Positions 28,556 through 43,000 of a stretch of 64,000 nt of DNA are shown here, in pieces. Every line of letters starts with the position of its first letter. Position 1 is the first letter of the stretch. Source of the DNA: Alectoria sarmentosa (taxonomy: Eukaryota; Ascomycota; Lecanoromycetes; Lecanorales; Parmeliaceae); assembly GCA_009733775.1 (NCBI GenBank), contig WOGZ01000072.1:1-64000 (forward strand), read 5' to 3'. The notes beneath the pieces were generated by a model, which saw only the letters and a list, made by a program, of their open reading frames with translations, was not told where the DNA came from and searched no databases. The translations under genes and the position numbers were made by a program.

Positions 28556-29859
28556 ATCTCGTTTATTTTTACAAATAAGAATCAATTATCTCTCAATTGC
28601 AATGCATTATCACTTTTCTTAATCGAAACGACCCCTTTCTCGTTAACTAATCTATATTTATTTATTTTATCGCTTATATATCGAACTATATCGTCTTATT
28701 CGTTTATTTATAAGTTTTATCTCATAATATAAAACCTTTATGAGCGATATACATAATTAATCGTCTTATGATCTCTTTAAATCAACATTCGATTCAATTA
28801 AACCTCGAACATCTGGTTTTTGAAATCATATAAGTTCATAATAAACTTATAACGTTTGACTTCTTCAATTGTTCATTTTACGATCTCATTATCTTTCGAT
28901 TTCACAATTATCATCGAATCTCTTTTAATCTATCACAAACATTCGACCTTTTTTTCTTTTAATAACATTTTAATATATTACGATCTCATTATAAAACAAT
29001 CATAAATCATCTAAAAAAAGCTTGAATTTACACATATGAGATTCGCGAATTTAAAATCACAATTTAATCGTTTAATGCGCTATATGCAAAGAATGCAATT
29101 ATAAAACTTCATTTAATTACGATATTAAAAAAATTCATTTTTTATCGAAATAAAAATTTTGTCAAAATTTTGAATCGTGTCACGAAGATTATTCAAAAGA
29201 TTTACATTCAAAAGTCGTTTTAACATTTTTTTTTCTTCAATTATTTATCTTTATCAAAACTTTCTTTTCACTTTCACTTTCGGATTTTTTCGATTTTATT
29301 ATTACGAAAAAGATAATTGCCTCGCTCAAATGTTAAAATCTTACGAATATATAAATATATGAAAATTTTACGAATATATAAACACACGAAAATCCTATAT
29401 GCATATAAATAATATTGAAAATTCTATAAATATGTAAATAATATAAAAAATCTATCGAACGTATAAGCGAGAGTTTTATAAAAGTTGAATAAATAATAAA
29501 GATTTTTAAATAAAGAAAGTCTTTATGAAAGAATAAACCCTCAAATTAATTTATATAATCGTATAAATCGAAAAAAACGTCTCATATTTTAAATTAAATG
29601 ATAAGAGAAAATTAAAAAGTAAATTTATTATAATAATAATGCTTTAAATTAAATAATTATAAAAAATATTTAATTAATTTATGCCCCTTATATGATTTCT
29701 TTCTTATATTTTATATAATAATTATATAATCATTTGTGAATTTTAATTTTATTATCGATTTATAATTACTTCGTTGCGTAATTTATTTCTCATAATAATA
29801 TTTGCTTCACAGATAAATAAAATGCTCGATATTTATATATTATCATTATTCTCGCTTTT

Positions 29860-29995
29860 ATTACTTCGTTTTTATTACTTTATTTTTTTTTTTTTTTATT
29901 TCGTTTTCTTTATTATTTCGCTTTCTTTATTATCTCGCTTTCTTTATTATTTCGCTTTTTTTACTTCGCTTTTTTTATTTCGTTTTCCTTACTTT
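29860..29995 (+). repeat. About 16-bp tandem repeat next to the axis
   Basis: Units of TTTATTATTTCGCTTTC recur with small length changes and a long T run near 29881. The mirror copies on the other side of the axis (about 30118-30255) read AATAAAGAAAACGAAA. The repeats create matching open frames in both arms (29774-30076 and 30029-30340); I do not regard these as genes. Confidence 0.75.
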
Positions 29996-30036
29996 ATTAC
30001 TCATATTATCTTATTTTTATTATTAACGTTAGATTC

Positions 30037-30076
30037 TCATTTCGAAATCGCGTATATATACGCGATTTCGAAATGA
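30037..30076. repeat. Axis of the palindrome: perfect 40-bp inverted repeat without spacer
   Basis: The axis falls inside CGCG TATATATA CGCG (30049-30064), and pairing is perfect for 20 bases on each side. The first mismatch is a C/T difference at 30036. No unique loop separates the arms. An alternating purine-pyrimidine core of this kind extrudes readily as a cruciform. All CpG sites in the core survive in both arms. Confidence 0.9.
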
Positions 30077-31558
30077 AAATCTAACGTTGATAATAAGAAT
30101 AAAACGATATAAATAGCGAAATAAGAAAAGCGAAATAAGGGGAGCGAAATAAAAAAAACGAAATAATAAAGAAAACGAAACAATAAAGAAAACGAAATAA
30201 TAAAGAAAACGAAATAATGAAAAGAAATAAATAAAATAATAAAAGCGAAACAATAAAAGCGAGAGCAACGATGATATATAAATATCGAACATTTTATTTA
30301 TTTGCGAAACAAATATTATTATAAAAAACAAATTACGCAACGAAATAATTATAAATCGATAATAAGATTAAGACTCACGAATGATTATATAATTATCATA
30401 TAAAACATAAAAGAAAAATTATATAAAGGGCATAAATCAATTAAATATTTTTTATAATTATTTAATTTAAAACATTATTATTATAACAAGTTCACTTTTT
30501 AACTTTCTCTTATCATTTAATTTAAAACACGAGACATTTTTTTCGATTTATACGATTATATAAATCAATTTAAGAATTCATTCTCTTATAAAGACTCCCT
30601 CTGTCCAAAAAATTTTATTATTTATTCAATTTTCATAAAATTCTCGCTCACACGTTCGATAAATCTTTTATATTATTTACATATTCGTAAAATTTTCAAT
30701 ATCATTTATATGCACGTAGAATTTTCGTATATTTATATATTTATAAAATTTTTATATGTTCATATATTTATGAGACTTTGATATTTAAATAAGATAATTA
30801 TCTTTCTTATAACAATAAAATCGAAGAAATTCGAAAGTGAGAATAAAAAGAAAGTTTTAATAAAAGTAAACAATTAAAGAGAAAAAAATGTTAAAACGAT
30901 TTTCGAGTGTAAATCTTTTAAATAATCTTCGTGACACGATTCAAAATTTTGATAAAATCTTTATTTCGACGAAAAATGAATTTTTTTGATATTATAATTA
31001 AATAAAGTTTTATAATTGCACTCTTTACATATAATGCATTAAACGATTAAATTATAATTTTAAATTCACGAATCTTATATGTGTAAATTCAAGCTTTTTT
31101 CAAACGATTTATAATTGTTTTATAATAAAATTATAACATATTAAAATGTTATTAAAAGAAAAAAAGATCGAATGCTTATAATAAATTGAAAAAAGTTCGA
31201 TAATAATCATGAGATCGAAAGATAATAAAATCATAAAATGAACAATTGAAAAAATCAAACGTTGCAAATTCATTATAAACTCACATGATTTCAAAAATCA
31301 AATGTTTAAAATTCAATCGAATCGAATATTAATTTGAAAAGATCGTAAAATAATTAATTATGCATATCGCTTATAAAGATCTTATATTATAAAATAAAAT
31401 TTATAAATAAATGAATAAGACGATATAATTCGATATGCGAGCGATGAAATAAATAAACGTAAATTAATTAACGAGAAAGACGTCGTCTCGATTAAAAAAA
31501 ATAACGATACATTGCAATTGAAAAATAACTAATTTTTACTTATGAAAATAAATGAAAT

Positions 31559-31649
31559 AATACGAAAATCGATAATAAAAATCGTTACACACCGATTTTT
31601 ATTAAGTTTTATTAAAATGTGTAACGACTTTTATTATCGACTTTTGATA
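31559..31649 (-). mobile_element. RIP-mutated copy of the 91-bp inverted-repeat element (right arm)
   Basis: Mirror of 28465-28555, at the expected palindromic position. It carries its own pattern of transitions: GTAACGACTTTTATTATCGA is readable on the plus strand where the unmutated element has GTGCAACGACTTTTGTCACCGA. Confidence 0.8.
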
Positions 31650-31934
31650 AGATATAAATTTATCGAAATTGCGATTATAATTTTAAAAATAACATTCTCA
31701 ACGAAATTAAATGTTAATAAATTAAATTTATGAGATTTTTTGTTTTTGATTTTAAAAATAATTAAATTCATAAAATATAAAGTTATAAAGATCTCGATTA
31801 TTATTATTATTAAAACTTCGAGCGAAATGTTTTCAATCGAGATGAATAATGATGAATTTAATTTGCGTATAACTTTACTTTTAATTGCGAAAGCAATCTT
31901 CGCGTATATGCATATAAAAAAAGTTATTAAATGA
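31650..31934 (+). pseudogene. Coding relic, right copy of 28180-28464
   Basis: The plus-strand frame reads through KIIKFIKYKVIKISIIIII and FNLRITLLLIAKAIFAYMHI, then a TGA shared with the other arm. One internal TGA (31731) is also shared. Substitutions relative to the left arm are the E/K, D/N, V/I and T/I exchanges expected from transitions. Unknown product. Confidence 0.4.
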
Positions 31935-33773
31935 GAATTTAATTGAAAAACGACGACATTCAAATGCTATAAAAAACGATGTTAATATAATCATTTTCAA
32001 ATCATTTTCGAATAATGTTATTCGATTAATTTATTTAATTATATGTTTAATTTATTGCGAAATTATTTATATAATCAATTAATTAATTAATTAAATAAAT
32101 GATTGTTTTTTAAATTCAATTATTAATTCTTTTATGCACTCGATCAAATCTTGATTATTATAAATATGTTCTTTATATTATATTTATATTAATTTATAAA
32201 AACATTATAAAAGCAATTATAAAATATTTTTTTTATTTTAAAAATAATTTATAATGCAATGTTATACACGTGTAATGAAATCATCAACATCATAAAAAAT
32301 GTGAAGTTCAAAATAATTCATTATTATAATGAGATTAAAAAAGTCTTAACTTGAAACTTTTTCAAAATTATTTATATAATCGATTGCGAAATGAATTTCA
32401 AAATCGCATAAAAATTAATTAAGATAATTATGAATTTAATTTAAATATTCATATATTCTTTATATTTTCATTTAATTCAATTAATTATAAAATCTCATTA
32501 ATGAGATTTTTAAATGATTTAAATATAATGTCAAAAGCTATTTTGCATTATTGAAGTTTTTTTGAAATAATAAAATCGTTTGATCTCAAAAGATTATATT
32601 CATTTAATAAATTCGAAAAAAATGAGTCTTATAAAATCATTTCGTAAAAGACTTATTTTTATAAAAGATTTATTTGCTCACGAAAAGAAAAAAAAAACAA
32701 CGTCTCATTATTAATATAAATGAAAATATAAAAAATTAAATCGATGACTTTATAAAAATATTTATTTATGAAAATGTAAATAAAAAAAATAATCATAAAA
32801 CGAAATAAAGTCATTAAATAAATCGATAATTCAATTAAAAAATCGATATGCGTTAAAACGAATTTTTTTTTAAAACTTTAATCTTATAAAAGCGTATTGA
32901 AAAATAAAGAAATAACGATTCGTTATGCAATAAATGTGATGTTTCGATATAAAAAAATATAACATTTTTCTTTTTTATGTGTTATTAAAAGCGAATGTAA
33001 AGGTTTTTTTAAATTTTCTTGATGTTTTAATGTTAAAAACATAAATTCGAATAAAAAGTAATAAAGTTTTTCTCATTTATATTAATATTATAAAATAAAG
33101 CGAAAAATAATTTTTTGCGAAAACAATAATAAATTCATTTTTTATCGAATTATAATATCGTAAAAAATGAATATATAATCGAATTTATATTTTCGATTAT
33201 TAAAATTTTTAAAAAATTGAATTTATGATTATAAAGGCAATTTGCGGGGCGAAATCGAGCGTATTAAAACTTATAAAAACATAATAAGACGAATTTTTAT
33301 TCGAATGAAAAATCGTAAAAAATAAATATACAATCGAATATAATTATTCGATTGTTAAAATGTTTTAAAAGATTAAATGTATAATAATGATTAAAAATTA
33401 AGCGGCGACGAATTTTTATTAAAATCTTGCGAAAAACGTAATAAGATAAATTTTTGACGAATTAAAATATTATCGACGATAAATAAAATATCGAAGATAA
33501 TGTATCGATTGAAATAGATAATAAAATAATTAAATGTGTAATATCTACGAAAATAAATTGTAAAAGAATAATAATTATAAACAATTAATAAATCGAAGTT
33601 TAATAACCTTCACAATTAATTATCTAACAAAATAAAAATCATTTTATATTTTATACTTTATATTTTAATTTTAATGTAATAATATCATCGAGATTGAGTC
33701 GAATATTATATTAATATTAACAAAATTTTATTTACGCTCACGCTCACGTTTATAACGTTAAATTTTAAATTTA

Positions 33774-34952
33774 ATTATACGTTAAATTTCGCGATTTCAA
33801 AAAAACTTAAATTAAACGAATTAAAAATTTATAAATGTGCGAATATTTCATTTAAATATATAAAAATTAATGTTATATTATAAGGTTTCTCGAATTGCGC
33901 GTTTATATTTTTTGAAATTTTATTTTATTCGATCGTATAAATTATTATGATATTATTATCATCGAAGATGTTTATAATCAAAAATATCAAATAATAAAGA
34001 AATCTTTATAATAATTTCGAAATATAATAATTATTTTTAATCGCGAAGATTATTAATAATGTTTAAAAAATTGAAATTAAAATTATTAATAATATTTAAA
34101 AAATTGAAATTAAAATTATTAATAATGTGTGAAAAAGAATCGAAATCGAGATTATTAATAATGTTTAAAAAAGAATCGAGGTCGAGATTATTAATAATGT
34201 TTAAAAAAAAATCGAGATTTAATTTAAATCGCTTTACTGAATTTATTTCATTAACATTTTCATTTAATATATAATATCATTTTAATGATTTTTATTAAAA
34301 TGATTTTCGTATTAAAAAATCGATATAATGAATCGCGTTGATAAATTTCGAAAAGATTATTATTTTAATGATTTTTAAATAATTATATATTTTATTTATT
34401 TCTTTTCGATTTTGTTCGAGAAAAAATGTCTCATTATTATCATTATTTAAAAAATTAAAAAAACCTTATATGATTATGTTTCAACTTTTATTAAAAAATT
34501 CTTTTCATTTATTATTATTCACGTTTTTATTCTCTTAATCGACTTTTTAACGTTTTTTTGATTTTTCTTTTTAAATTATTGATTTTTTTTTTTTCAATCT
34601 TTTCAAACGATTTCGATATTTCATTTTCGATATCAAAAACATTTTCGACATCAAAGACATCCCCGATGTTTTCGATATTTTCGACATCAACGTTATTTTC
34701 AATATCTTTAATATTCTCATCTTCAATGTCTTTGACATTTTCGACATTAATATCATTCTCAACATTTTCGACATTTTCATTTTCAACGTCTTCGATATTT
34801 TTAATATTAACATTATTCTCGACATTTTTAACATTTTTATCTTTAACGTCTTCGACGTTATATTTTTCAATCGATATGTTGAATTTAAAAAGCTTATTGT
34901 CGTAAATATATATTTCTTTCTCTTCAGATTTGATAACGATATTTGAATTTTG
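33774..34952 (-). pseudogene. Long coding relic with two amino-acid repeat domains (right arm)
   Basis: Mirror of 25163-26340. On the minus strand the frame opens at 34952 and stays open through the acidic 20-residue repeats. It continues past RIP-type stops into the 12-residue repeats (34037-34270) and the segment containing the residues CGCAATTCGAGAAACC in nucleotide form, identical in both arms. Where one arm shows a stop or lysine, the other sometimes keeps arginine, glutamate or glutamine, so each arm preserves codons lost in the other. No family recognised. Confidence 0.6.
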
Positions 34953-36352
34953 TTATTTATAATCTCGTTATTGTTTTCGAATATCGATAATCTTAACGAT
35001 ATAATTTAAATTCATTTAAATATCATCATCATTCATTATTTATCAAAATCGTATAACTTTTATTATTTATTATAAATTTCGATATCGAGCGAGCATCTTT
35101 TTTATTAATTTTGATTCATCGCTTATACTTCATTTTTTATAATTTTAATCTTAAGTTTCTCATATTATATTGTTTCGTTTTTCATTATAATTTTTTTAAT
35201 CTTTTAAATATGCGATGTTCGATGAATAATTTATTATTATAAACTTATCATATATAATATGATCGATTAATTTTATTCAAAATATGTTTAAGAGTGATCA
35301 AGGCTTCAATTCGAGTTTATTTTATATGATTTAAGTATTATCGCGTTTTTTGTCATTCTCAAGCGTTATATCGAGACAATTTCGATACGTTTAAAACATT
35401 ATTAAATTGATATTTATACAATGATGATATTTGAAAACACAATCATAAGCGCGATTTTTAATTTATAATTAACATTTAAAAAATGTTTAATTATTATATT
35501 TATATCAATACTCGATAAACGCGAATGTCGAGAAAAAAAAAAACACGTCTTTTTTAAAACAAAATTCGAGATCATTTCGAATAATTGATTGATATTTAAA
35601 CAAATAACGAATTTTATGAAATTGAATATATTGATAAACGACGTGAACTTTTTAAATCGTTTTTAAATAATATATAAAATTAATATCAAAATTATTTTCA
35701 AATGTATATTAATTATAATATCGTTTGAGTTTCGATTCTAATTACGTTATATATAAAACGTTATAAAATTTAATTATTTATTATTCATTGAATTTCAATT
35801 TATTACGATCCTTTTTGAATTTTAAAATTGAATTTATCATAATTACGAAATTGCAAAACGTTTTCGATATTTCATTTAAATCTTTACGACTCTTTATTAA
35901 ATGTGACTTTTCAATCAAAAATAAACAAATTAATAAATATCGATTCAAAAAGAAATTGAAAGTTTGATTAATGATGTTGATGTTGTCAAAAATGTGATAC
36001 TCGACATTTTTGTTCGCATTTAAAATGATTTAAAACACATCGTTTAAATTAATTATAAAAGGGTTAATAATTTGATTGAATCACACTTCTCGCATATTAT
36101 CGATATTCGTTAATATTTAATTAACATTAATAAAAGAATATGTGTGTGTGTATATATAAATTTTTTTATTCATTTTGCGCACTATTTTCACATATAACGA
36201 TCGTATAAAAATCTTTTTAAATATAAATAATGTCTTCTTTTTTCAACGCTTGACTTTATAATTCATTTCAAATATTTATTATTTTAAATTCGATTTGTGC
36301 TCGATATACGAAATAACGAAAATCGTGAATTTTTTTTAAATTATTATAAATC

Positions 36353-36550
36353 TCAACTCTCACGCGTTTTAATAATAATGAATTTATAACTTTTTTCGCT
36401 TTTTTTTTCAAAAATTGATAAATGAGCGTATAATAACGTGCGCAAAATTTTCAAAAAAAAATTTCGAATAAAAATTAATGTAAAATAATATATAAAAAGA
36501 GATTTAAATATCGTTCGTAAAAGTGAAAAAAAGGTTTTATCGCAACACAT
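36353..36550 (-). pseudogene. Coding relic, right copy (65 open codons)
   Basis: Starts at ATG (36550) with MCCDKTFFSLLRTIF and stays open for 65 codons. The left arm repeats the frame with RIP-type stops. The product is basic and of unknown function. Confidence 0.45.
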
Positions 36551-39500
36551 TTATAATGAACGCGAATTAATGCGATTCTCTTAAAGATGCGAGCGTTTTT
36601 TTTATCAACAATAACGTTTATTAAAAATGACATTAATTTGAAATCATTATCGAGATTTTCAGAGAACGTACATTTAATAATTCAAATTTTCATTATATTT
36701 TTATTCTTCATCATCTCATCGAGCATCGTTTATATAATCGAAATTTAATAATTTATTATATTTGAAATAAGATAAATATATGATAAATTATTAACGTTTT
36801 ATTATACGCGATTGTAAATGTTAATAATTAAATAAATGATAAAAAAATATTTATTTATCGAGATGATTAAAACTTGCTTTATAATTTAAATATTTTCAAA
36901 TATCACATAAAATATTCATTTTCATATAACTTTATAAAATATTATTTTAAATATTTGATTAAATAATAAATAGCTTTGATCTTTATAACAATTTTTTTTA
37001 AAAATGATTTTAAATTATTAAAGCCGTTTAGAATGTAAAGCAATTTTCGTGATAATTTCTACGCGTTTTCGAATTATTTTTTTTAATTTAAAATCTTTAT
37101 ATATTATAAATAATGTTAAAGTTTCGACGAACGCGATGAATCGTTATTCGAAATGTTATAATTGTTTATCAATTCAAAATCTTTATAATGATCTTTAAAA
37201 GATATATTAAAAAATTTAAATGAGATTATTAAGATTGCAATTTGAATATTAATCGAATAATAATCGATGTTTATCGATTAATAATTGAAGTCGTGAAACA
37301 TAATGCGAAATTGAAATAATTTATATTTTCACGATATATAATAATAATTATCGATAACGATTTTGAATTTAAAAACAAAATTAATATATCGTATTAATCG
37401 ATTGAAAATGCAACGAAAAAAACGATCTCGAATTTGAATATTATTTATTTTTAAAAATTTAATTAATTTTAATCATTTTAATATATAATAAAGTCGATTA
37501 AAAAATGTTTGAATTTCATTCAAATCGATCTAATAAAATTGTTTTCTCAAATCTTTAAAATTTATCATTCATATAAAATTCTTCAAAATGTTTTCGCGCA
37601 TTAAAAAATCGATATTTCATATTTAAATAACGAGTTTATTTTCTCGATAGGTTTTTATTATAATACACGTTTTATTTTAAAAAAATCGAATCAAATATCG
37701 ATCGAAATAAAAATTCAATGAATTAATAATTAAATTAAATATCGAGGGGTCAAAAAAGACCTTCTTTTTGATGATAATTTTAATCATTTTAAATTTTTTA
37801 ATGTTATAATGCATATCTTTTTCGAGTTTTGATCGTTTTTTTATCGTTTTATTGTTTTTTTTTTTCAAACGTTAAATCGATCTTTTTATAATAAGAAATT
37901 TGGGGATTTTAAAATATTTATCGCGATCGATAATTTGAAAATGAGTTTAATTACTCGTTTATAAATATAAACGTTGATTTTATTCGATTTAATCGATCTG
38001 AAAATAATTCGTTGCTCTTTTCATTTTCGATATCATATTATTTAAAATATTAAAAATTATATCTTTATTAACAAATGAGATAATTAAAAAATTATGTTGA
38101 TAAATCGAATATTTTATCAAATATGAAAAGATTTTTATTATTATTTAAAAAGTTTGCAAATTCGCATTGTGCGTGAAAAATCGATATTTTAAAATCTTAA
38201 AAGTTATTTTTATTTATTATTTCGACGTCTTGAAAGTCAAATTCATTCATTTTTTTCATTTTAACATTTTAAAAATCATATTTAAAAAATGTTATTTGAA
38301 ATTAATAAATGCGAATGAATTGTTGAAAAAAATATATATATTTTTATATGAAATGTTAAAAGTTATTTGAATTCGACGAGTTGAATGAAATTGAAAAAAA
38401 CGAATTTATATAAAAACGATAAAACATCTTTAACGATTTTAAAAACAATTTGAAATGAAAAAATAATAAAAAATGAATAAAAATTATTAAAATGAAAAAA
38501 TAATTATGATGAAAAAGCAATTTGAAATGAAAAAGCAAATGAAATGAAAAAACAATTTAAAATAAAAAAGCAATTAAAATAAGAAAATAATTTGAAATGA
38601 AAAAACAATGTGATTATGTTATAATAATGAATTTGAAAAATTATATAATTGAGATTTTGATGAATGTAAAAAAGATTTTAAAGAAAAAAAAGCATTTATA
38701 TATATATAAAGCTTTGAGTTTTAAAAGTAAACATAATAATGTTTAAAAGAGCTTTAAAAGCAAGCATAAAAACATTTAAAATTATTAAAAATGATTTTAA
38801 TTAATAACGATATATGAAGCTTTATTCTCATATTTACGATATTTAAAACATTTATTTTAAAATAAAAAAAAAAAAAATTTATAAAAAAAGAAATTCGAAA
38901 ATGAATTTCAATTCGAAGAAATAAAATCATCGAATAATATAATACAAATGTAAATTTATAAAAAGATAATTCAAACACATTTTATAATAAAATTTAATAA
39001 AATAAACGTAAATTTATTTTATTATAAAATCGAAAACGCAATAATGTTATTTAATTTTAAAACAAATAAAAATAATATAAGAGAAATGAAACGTTAATTT
39101 ATGTTATTAATTTTGATGAAAATTTGAAAAGCGAAATAAAATCATTTTTTTCATCTTTTTATCTCTGCTTTTATTATTTTATTTAATTTATCATTTTATC
39201 ATCATCATTTTTGTGTATAACGTCGTTAAATTATTATTTTTTATATTTATTATTTCATTCTCACGAGCATAACGTTTATTTATTAAAAAATTTAAAAACA
39301 ATTTATTGTACATTACTCACGTTTTTTTCATTTTTTCACATATAACGATTAATTCAATGCGAAAATTAATCTTATTTATATATATATTAAATTAATAAAA
39401 ATATTAATTATAAGATTTTCTTTAATGATTATAATTAATCGTTTATAAAAAAAAAATTTAAATTTGAATATATAAATTAAAAAAGAAAAGTTTTAAATAT

Positions 39501-39815
39501 ATTAAATTTAAATTAATAATCACGCGTTTCATTTATGCGTCAAAAAACGATTAAATATTATCGCATAATAAAAACAATAAATCTCATTAAAAGATATTTA
39601 AATAAGATTATTAAATTGACGATGAAAAAAAAAAGCATTACATTCATTATCAAAGTCTTTATAAAAAAAACAAAATCTCAATTTTTAATTATTTTTTTGA
39701 CATTAATGTTTTATTATAAATCTTTTATTCAATTAATCTCGCTATCAAGATTCATTTAATCGTTTTTGAAAAAAACTTTTACGCCTTTTTTAACCTTAAT
39801 ATTAATTTACATTGT

Positions 39816-40025
39816 TTGACGCTTTTAATTAAGATTTCGTTTATTAAAAACGTTAAACACATTTTACGCACGATATTAAAAACTTTTATCGATCGTGTTT
39901 TTGTCTTACTCTTATTATTTTATTTGTTAATAATTTTATACGAGCAAAATATCAAAAAACTTTCGCAAATGAACTTTGTTTACGACGAAAAACGCGAATT
40001 AAATTATATTTATATTAATTTTTAA
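39816..40025 (+). pseudogene. Possible coding relic near 39.8-40.0 kb
   Basis: In one frame both arms keep FIRAKY.K and LRRK.RI-type segments before a stop (left mirror at about 20090-20300, minus). A different frame is fully open for 69 codons, so the correct frame is uncertain. Arm-to-arm conservation of charged residues in the first frame suggests former coding sequence. Unknown product. Confidence 0.25.
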
Positions 40026-43000
40026 TTCAATTAAAATAAGACAAAAGTTCAATTTATCAATTTATTTTAAATTTTGATTATTATTCTCATTTTCTTTATC
40101 AACGATAATATAAAAATATTAATTTTTCGCAAATTTCAAAATCACAAAATTATCGAAAAACAATTAATTAATTATAAAATATAAAAGATCAATAAAATTG
40201 TTAATTTATTTAACGTAATTTGCATTTTCATTATAAATATCATTATCGCGAATATTTATAAAACGTTTATTATCGTTTAACCTTTCGTCTTTCGCGATCT
40301 CTTATTTTAATATATCATTAAGTTTAATATTAAGTTAAAAAATGTCGATAACTTTTTCTTTATTAATATTTAATAATGAATCATTATAATCAAATTCTTG
40401 AAAATCGAGAATTGCGATAATGCACATTAATTGAAAACTTTTCGATTAATGTATAATAATTATCTTATTTAATCTTTTTTCTAAAGCATTTCGTTTTTTT
40501 ACTCGATATTACGTTAATAAAGTCGATTCTTAATTCAAAATTCGATGATCTTTCTTTTTTGATATTTAAATGAAAATCATTAAAGTTTTTTTTCAATTAA
40601 AGAGTCATTTTCGAATTAATAATTTTTAATAACATATTGAAAATTAAAATGAAAAAGTGTTAAAAAAGCGATGTGATTGAATTTGAATAAAGAAATAAAG
40701 TTTTAAAAACACGTCTTTTATGTTAATTTTAATTTGATTATGAATTTATTTTTCAATTTGTTTTATTTTTATAAATAAATTTGAAATTGTATAAAAAATG
40801 TCATTATTAACGAGAAAATCAAAATCACACATTATCGTAATCGCGCGTATTATTGTTTTGAATTATTCATATATACACGATTTGAAAGACTTTATATATG
40901 TTTAATTGCGATTCTTAATTAAATGTTTATCTTTTTATCGAAACAATTTTATTCATCAAAATTCATTTAATGAATTGAAATAAATAAATTTGTTTTAAAA
41001 ACGATTGTCGTCGTGCGTATTTATTTTTTGCATTTTTTTAAATTAAATATTTTCATTTACACGTTTAATTTCGTTACTCTTGCGACGATTTCTCAAATCT
41101 CATCAAAAAACATTTAACATTTATTTTTTAATTTCATTTATTATGATAAATATAAATTGAAAAAAGCATAAATATCGTGATATGATTAAAAGATCGCATT
41201 ATAAAAAACGATGTTTTTAAAAGATTAATTTCGATAAATATGAATAAAGAATACGTTATTATAAGCGTTATTTTGATCAAAAAATTAATAATAATAAAAT
41301 AAATATAAAAGAACACAATTAAAGCGTGATTAACAAAAAATCAAAAAAACTTTATTGATAATAAAAATGAAAAGAATGATATCATTTTCAACGATAAAAA
41401 CGAAAAAAATAACGTCGTTTTTAATAACGAATTTATAACGTTTTAAACCCATTTAATTTCCTTTATTTACATTAACAACAATAAATAATATATTGAATTA
41501 TAACAAATTTTATTCATTTTCAAAATTAAACATAATCACATTAATTTTAATAATTATTAATTTATATAAGATCATAAACAAAATCGCATTAAAAAACAAA
41601 AAGCATTAAATGTTCAACGCATTATTCAAAATTAACAAAATTATGATAATTCTTTAAACGTGTTAATCGAGAATCACGAATTCTTTATATAAACTTTTGA
41701 TTTACAAAATATCGATTAATTTTAATTAATTCAATCGCGTTATTTCAAATCGTCTTTTTCATATAAACAAAGTTTCGAATTTTTATATCAATCAAGATCG
41801 CATATCAAAAAACCCTTCGATTTATATAAATCAAATTTCGAATCGTTTTTCGTTTATTCATTTATAAAACATAATTTATTTACATTTTATAATCAAAATT
41901 AATAAATAAATTTCATTTTTGATAAATAAAAAATAATTAATTTATTTAATATTTTTATATTCTCAAATCGTGTTTAATTTTCGTTATTCGATCGATTTTA
42001 AATTTTATTAATTAACTTCATTAATGCTATATCTCCATTCTTCGCTTATACTTTTTATATAAATATTCAAATGAAATTCACATAACGAAAGAGACGATCT
42101 TCACCTTTTCAAAATTAAACGTTAAATCGTATCTTTTAAAATTTATTAATATTCGTTTCTTAATTAAATTCATCGATTAATCATTTTTTAATTAACGTTT
42201 TTTTATATAAAATCTCATTACCCGCCTTATTTAAATTATTAATAAATTATCGTTTTTTAATAAAGAAATTTGACGACGATAAAGGTCGCGATCAAATTCA
42301 TATTTTTGTTATTTAAATTCAATAATAAATACAATTTCCTTTATTTTTTTTCTTAATTTTTTTATTATATTAATTCGCGATTCGAATTTTCATTTATATA
42401 CATTATTGATATTCACTTATAATACGCGATCGTATGCGAAAATTAACAACATTTTAATACGAAAATCGAGAATTTACTCGATATGCTTCAATTTAAATAA
42501 AATCTTTATAATTATATTAACTTTTATTTAAAAAAATGTGAATAATCGTTAATAAAGATTTTGAAAATGTTCGTTCGAGCTTCTTTATACAACATAAAGC
42601 GATTCGATTATATAAAAAATTCATTATAATGTTTTAATTCATGTGTTAAAAGAAAATTAATAAATTGTACATTAAATATATAATATTCAAAATTTAACCT
42701 TTTTAAAACGTTATTATTATTTTTTCATCTCGCGACTTTTTCTTAAAATCTCTTCTTTATCATTTATAACATTTTCGAAATAACATTATTAATTAAAAAA
42801 CATTTATCAAAAATTCACGAAATATAATATTAAGATGTAACGCGATAAACGATATAAATAAAAATGAATTATATTCGCAATTTAAATGATACTCAAAATC
42901 GATAATATTATATGTTTTTATTAATTATCGAATACAATAAACAAAGCTTATCACGATAAAAATTGATTTTTTATCTTTAATCGTTATTAATTTTGATTAT

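Larger units (their letters stand above)
5724..30056 (+). repeat. Left arm of a giant palindrome (about 24.3 kb)
   Basis: This arm is the reverse complement of 30057-54395. Pairing coordinates sum to 60113 at the axis and about 60119 at the outer ends, so only a few bases of indel have accumulated. Anchors: axis 30056/30057; 28374 with 31740; 23565 with 36550; 18801 with 41316; 12073 with 48044; 6338 with 53781; 5736 with 54383. Hand alignment of two stretches (30001-30056, and 7200-7257 against 52861-52918) gives 17 differences in 114 positions, every one a transition. Homology stops at about 5724, where the first transversion appears. The arm carries coding relics, tandem repeats and a mutated small inverted-repeat element, each mirrored in the other arm. 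Confidence 0.95.

Noticed and set aside
28457..28563. Target duplication around the mutated 91-bp element in the left arm
   Set aside because: The flanking 8-mers (TCATATTT and ATCTCGTT) do not match even when transitions are allowed.
29774..30340. Two converging 100-codon genes at the axis
   Set aside because: They are the same repeat-derived frame read from each side of the palindrome, overlapping across the axis, and consist largely of F, Y, L and S from T-rich tandem repeats.
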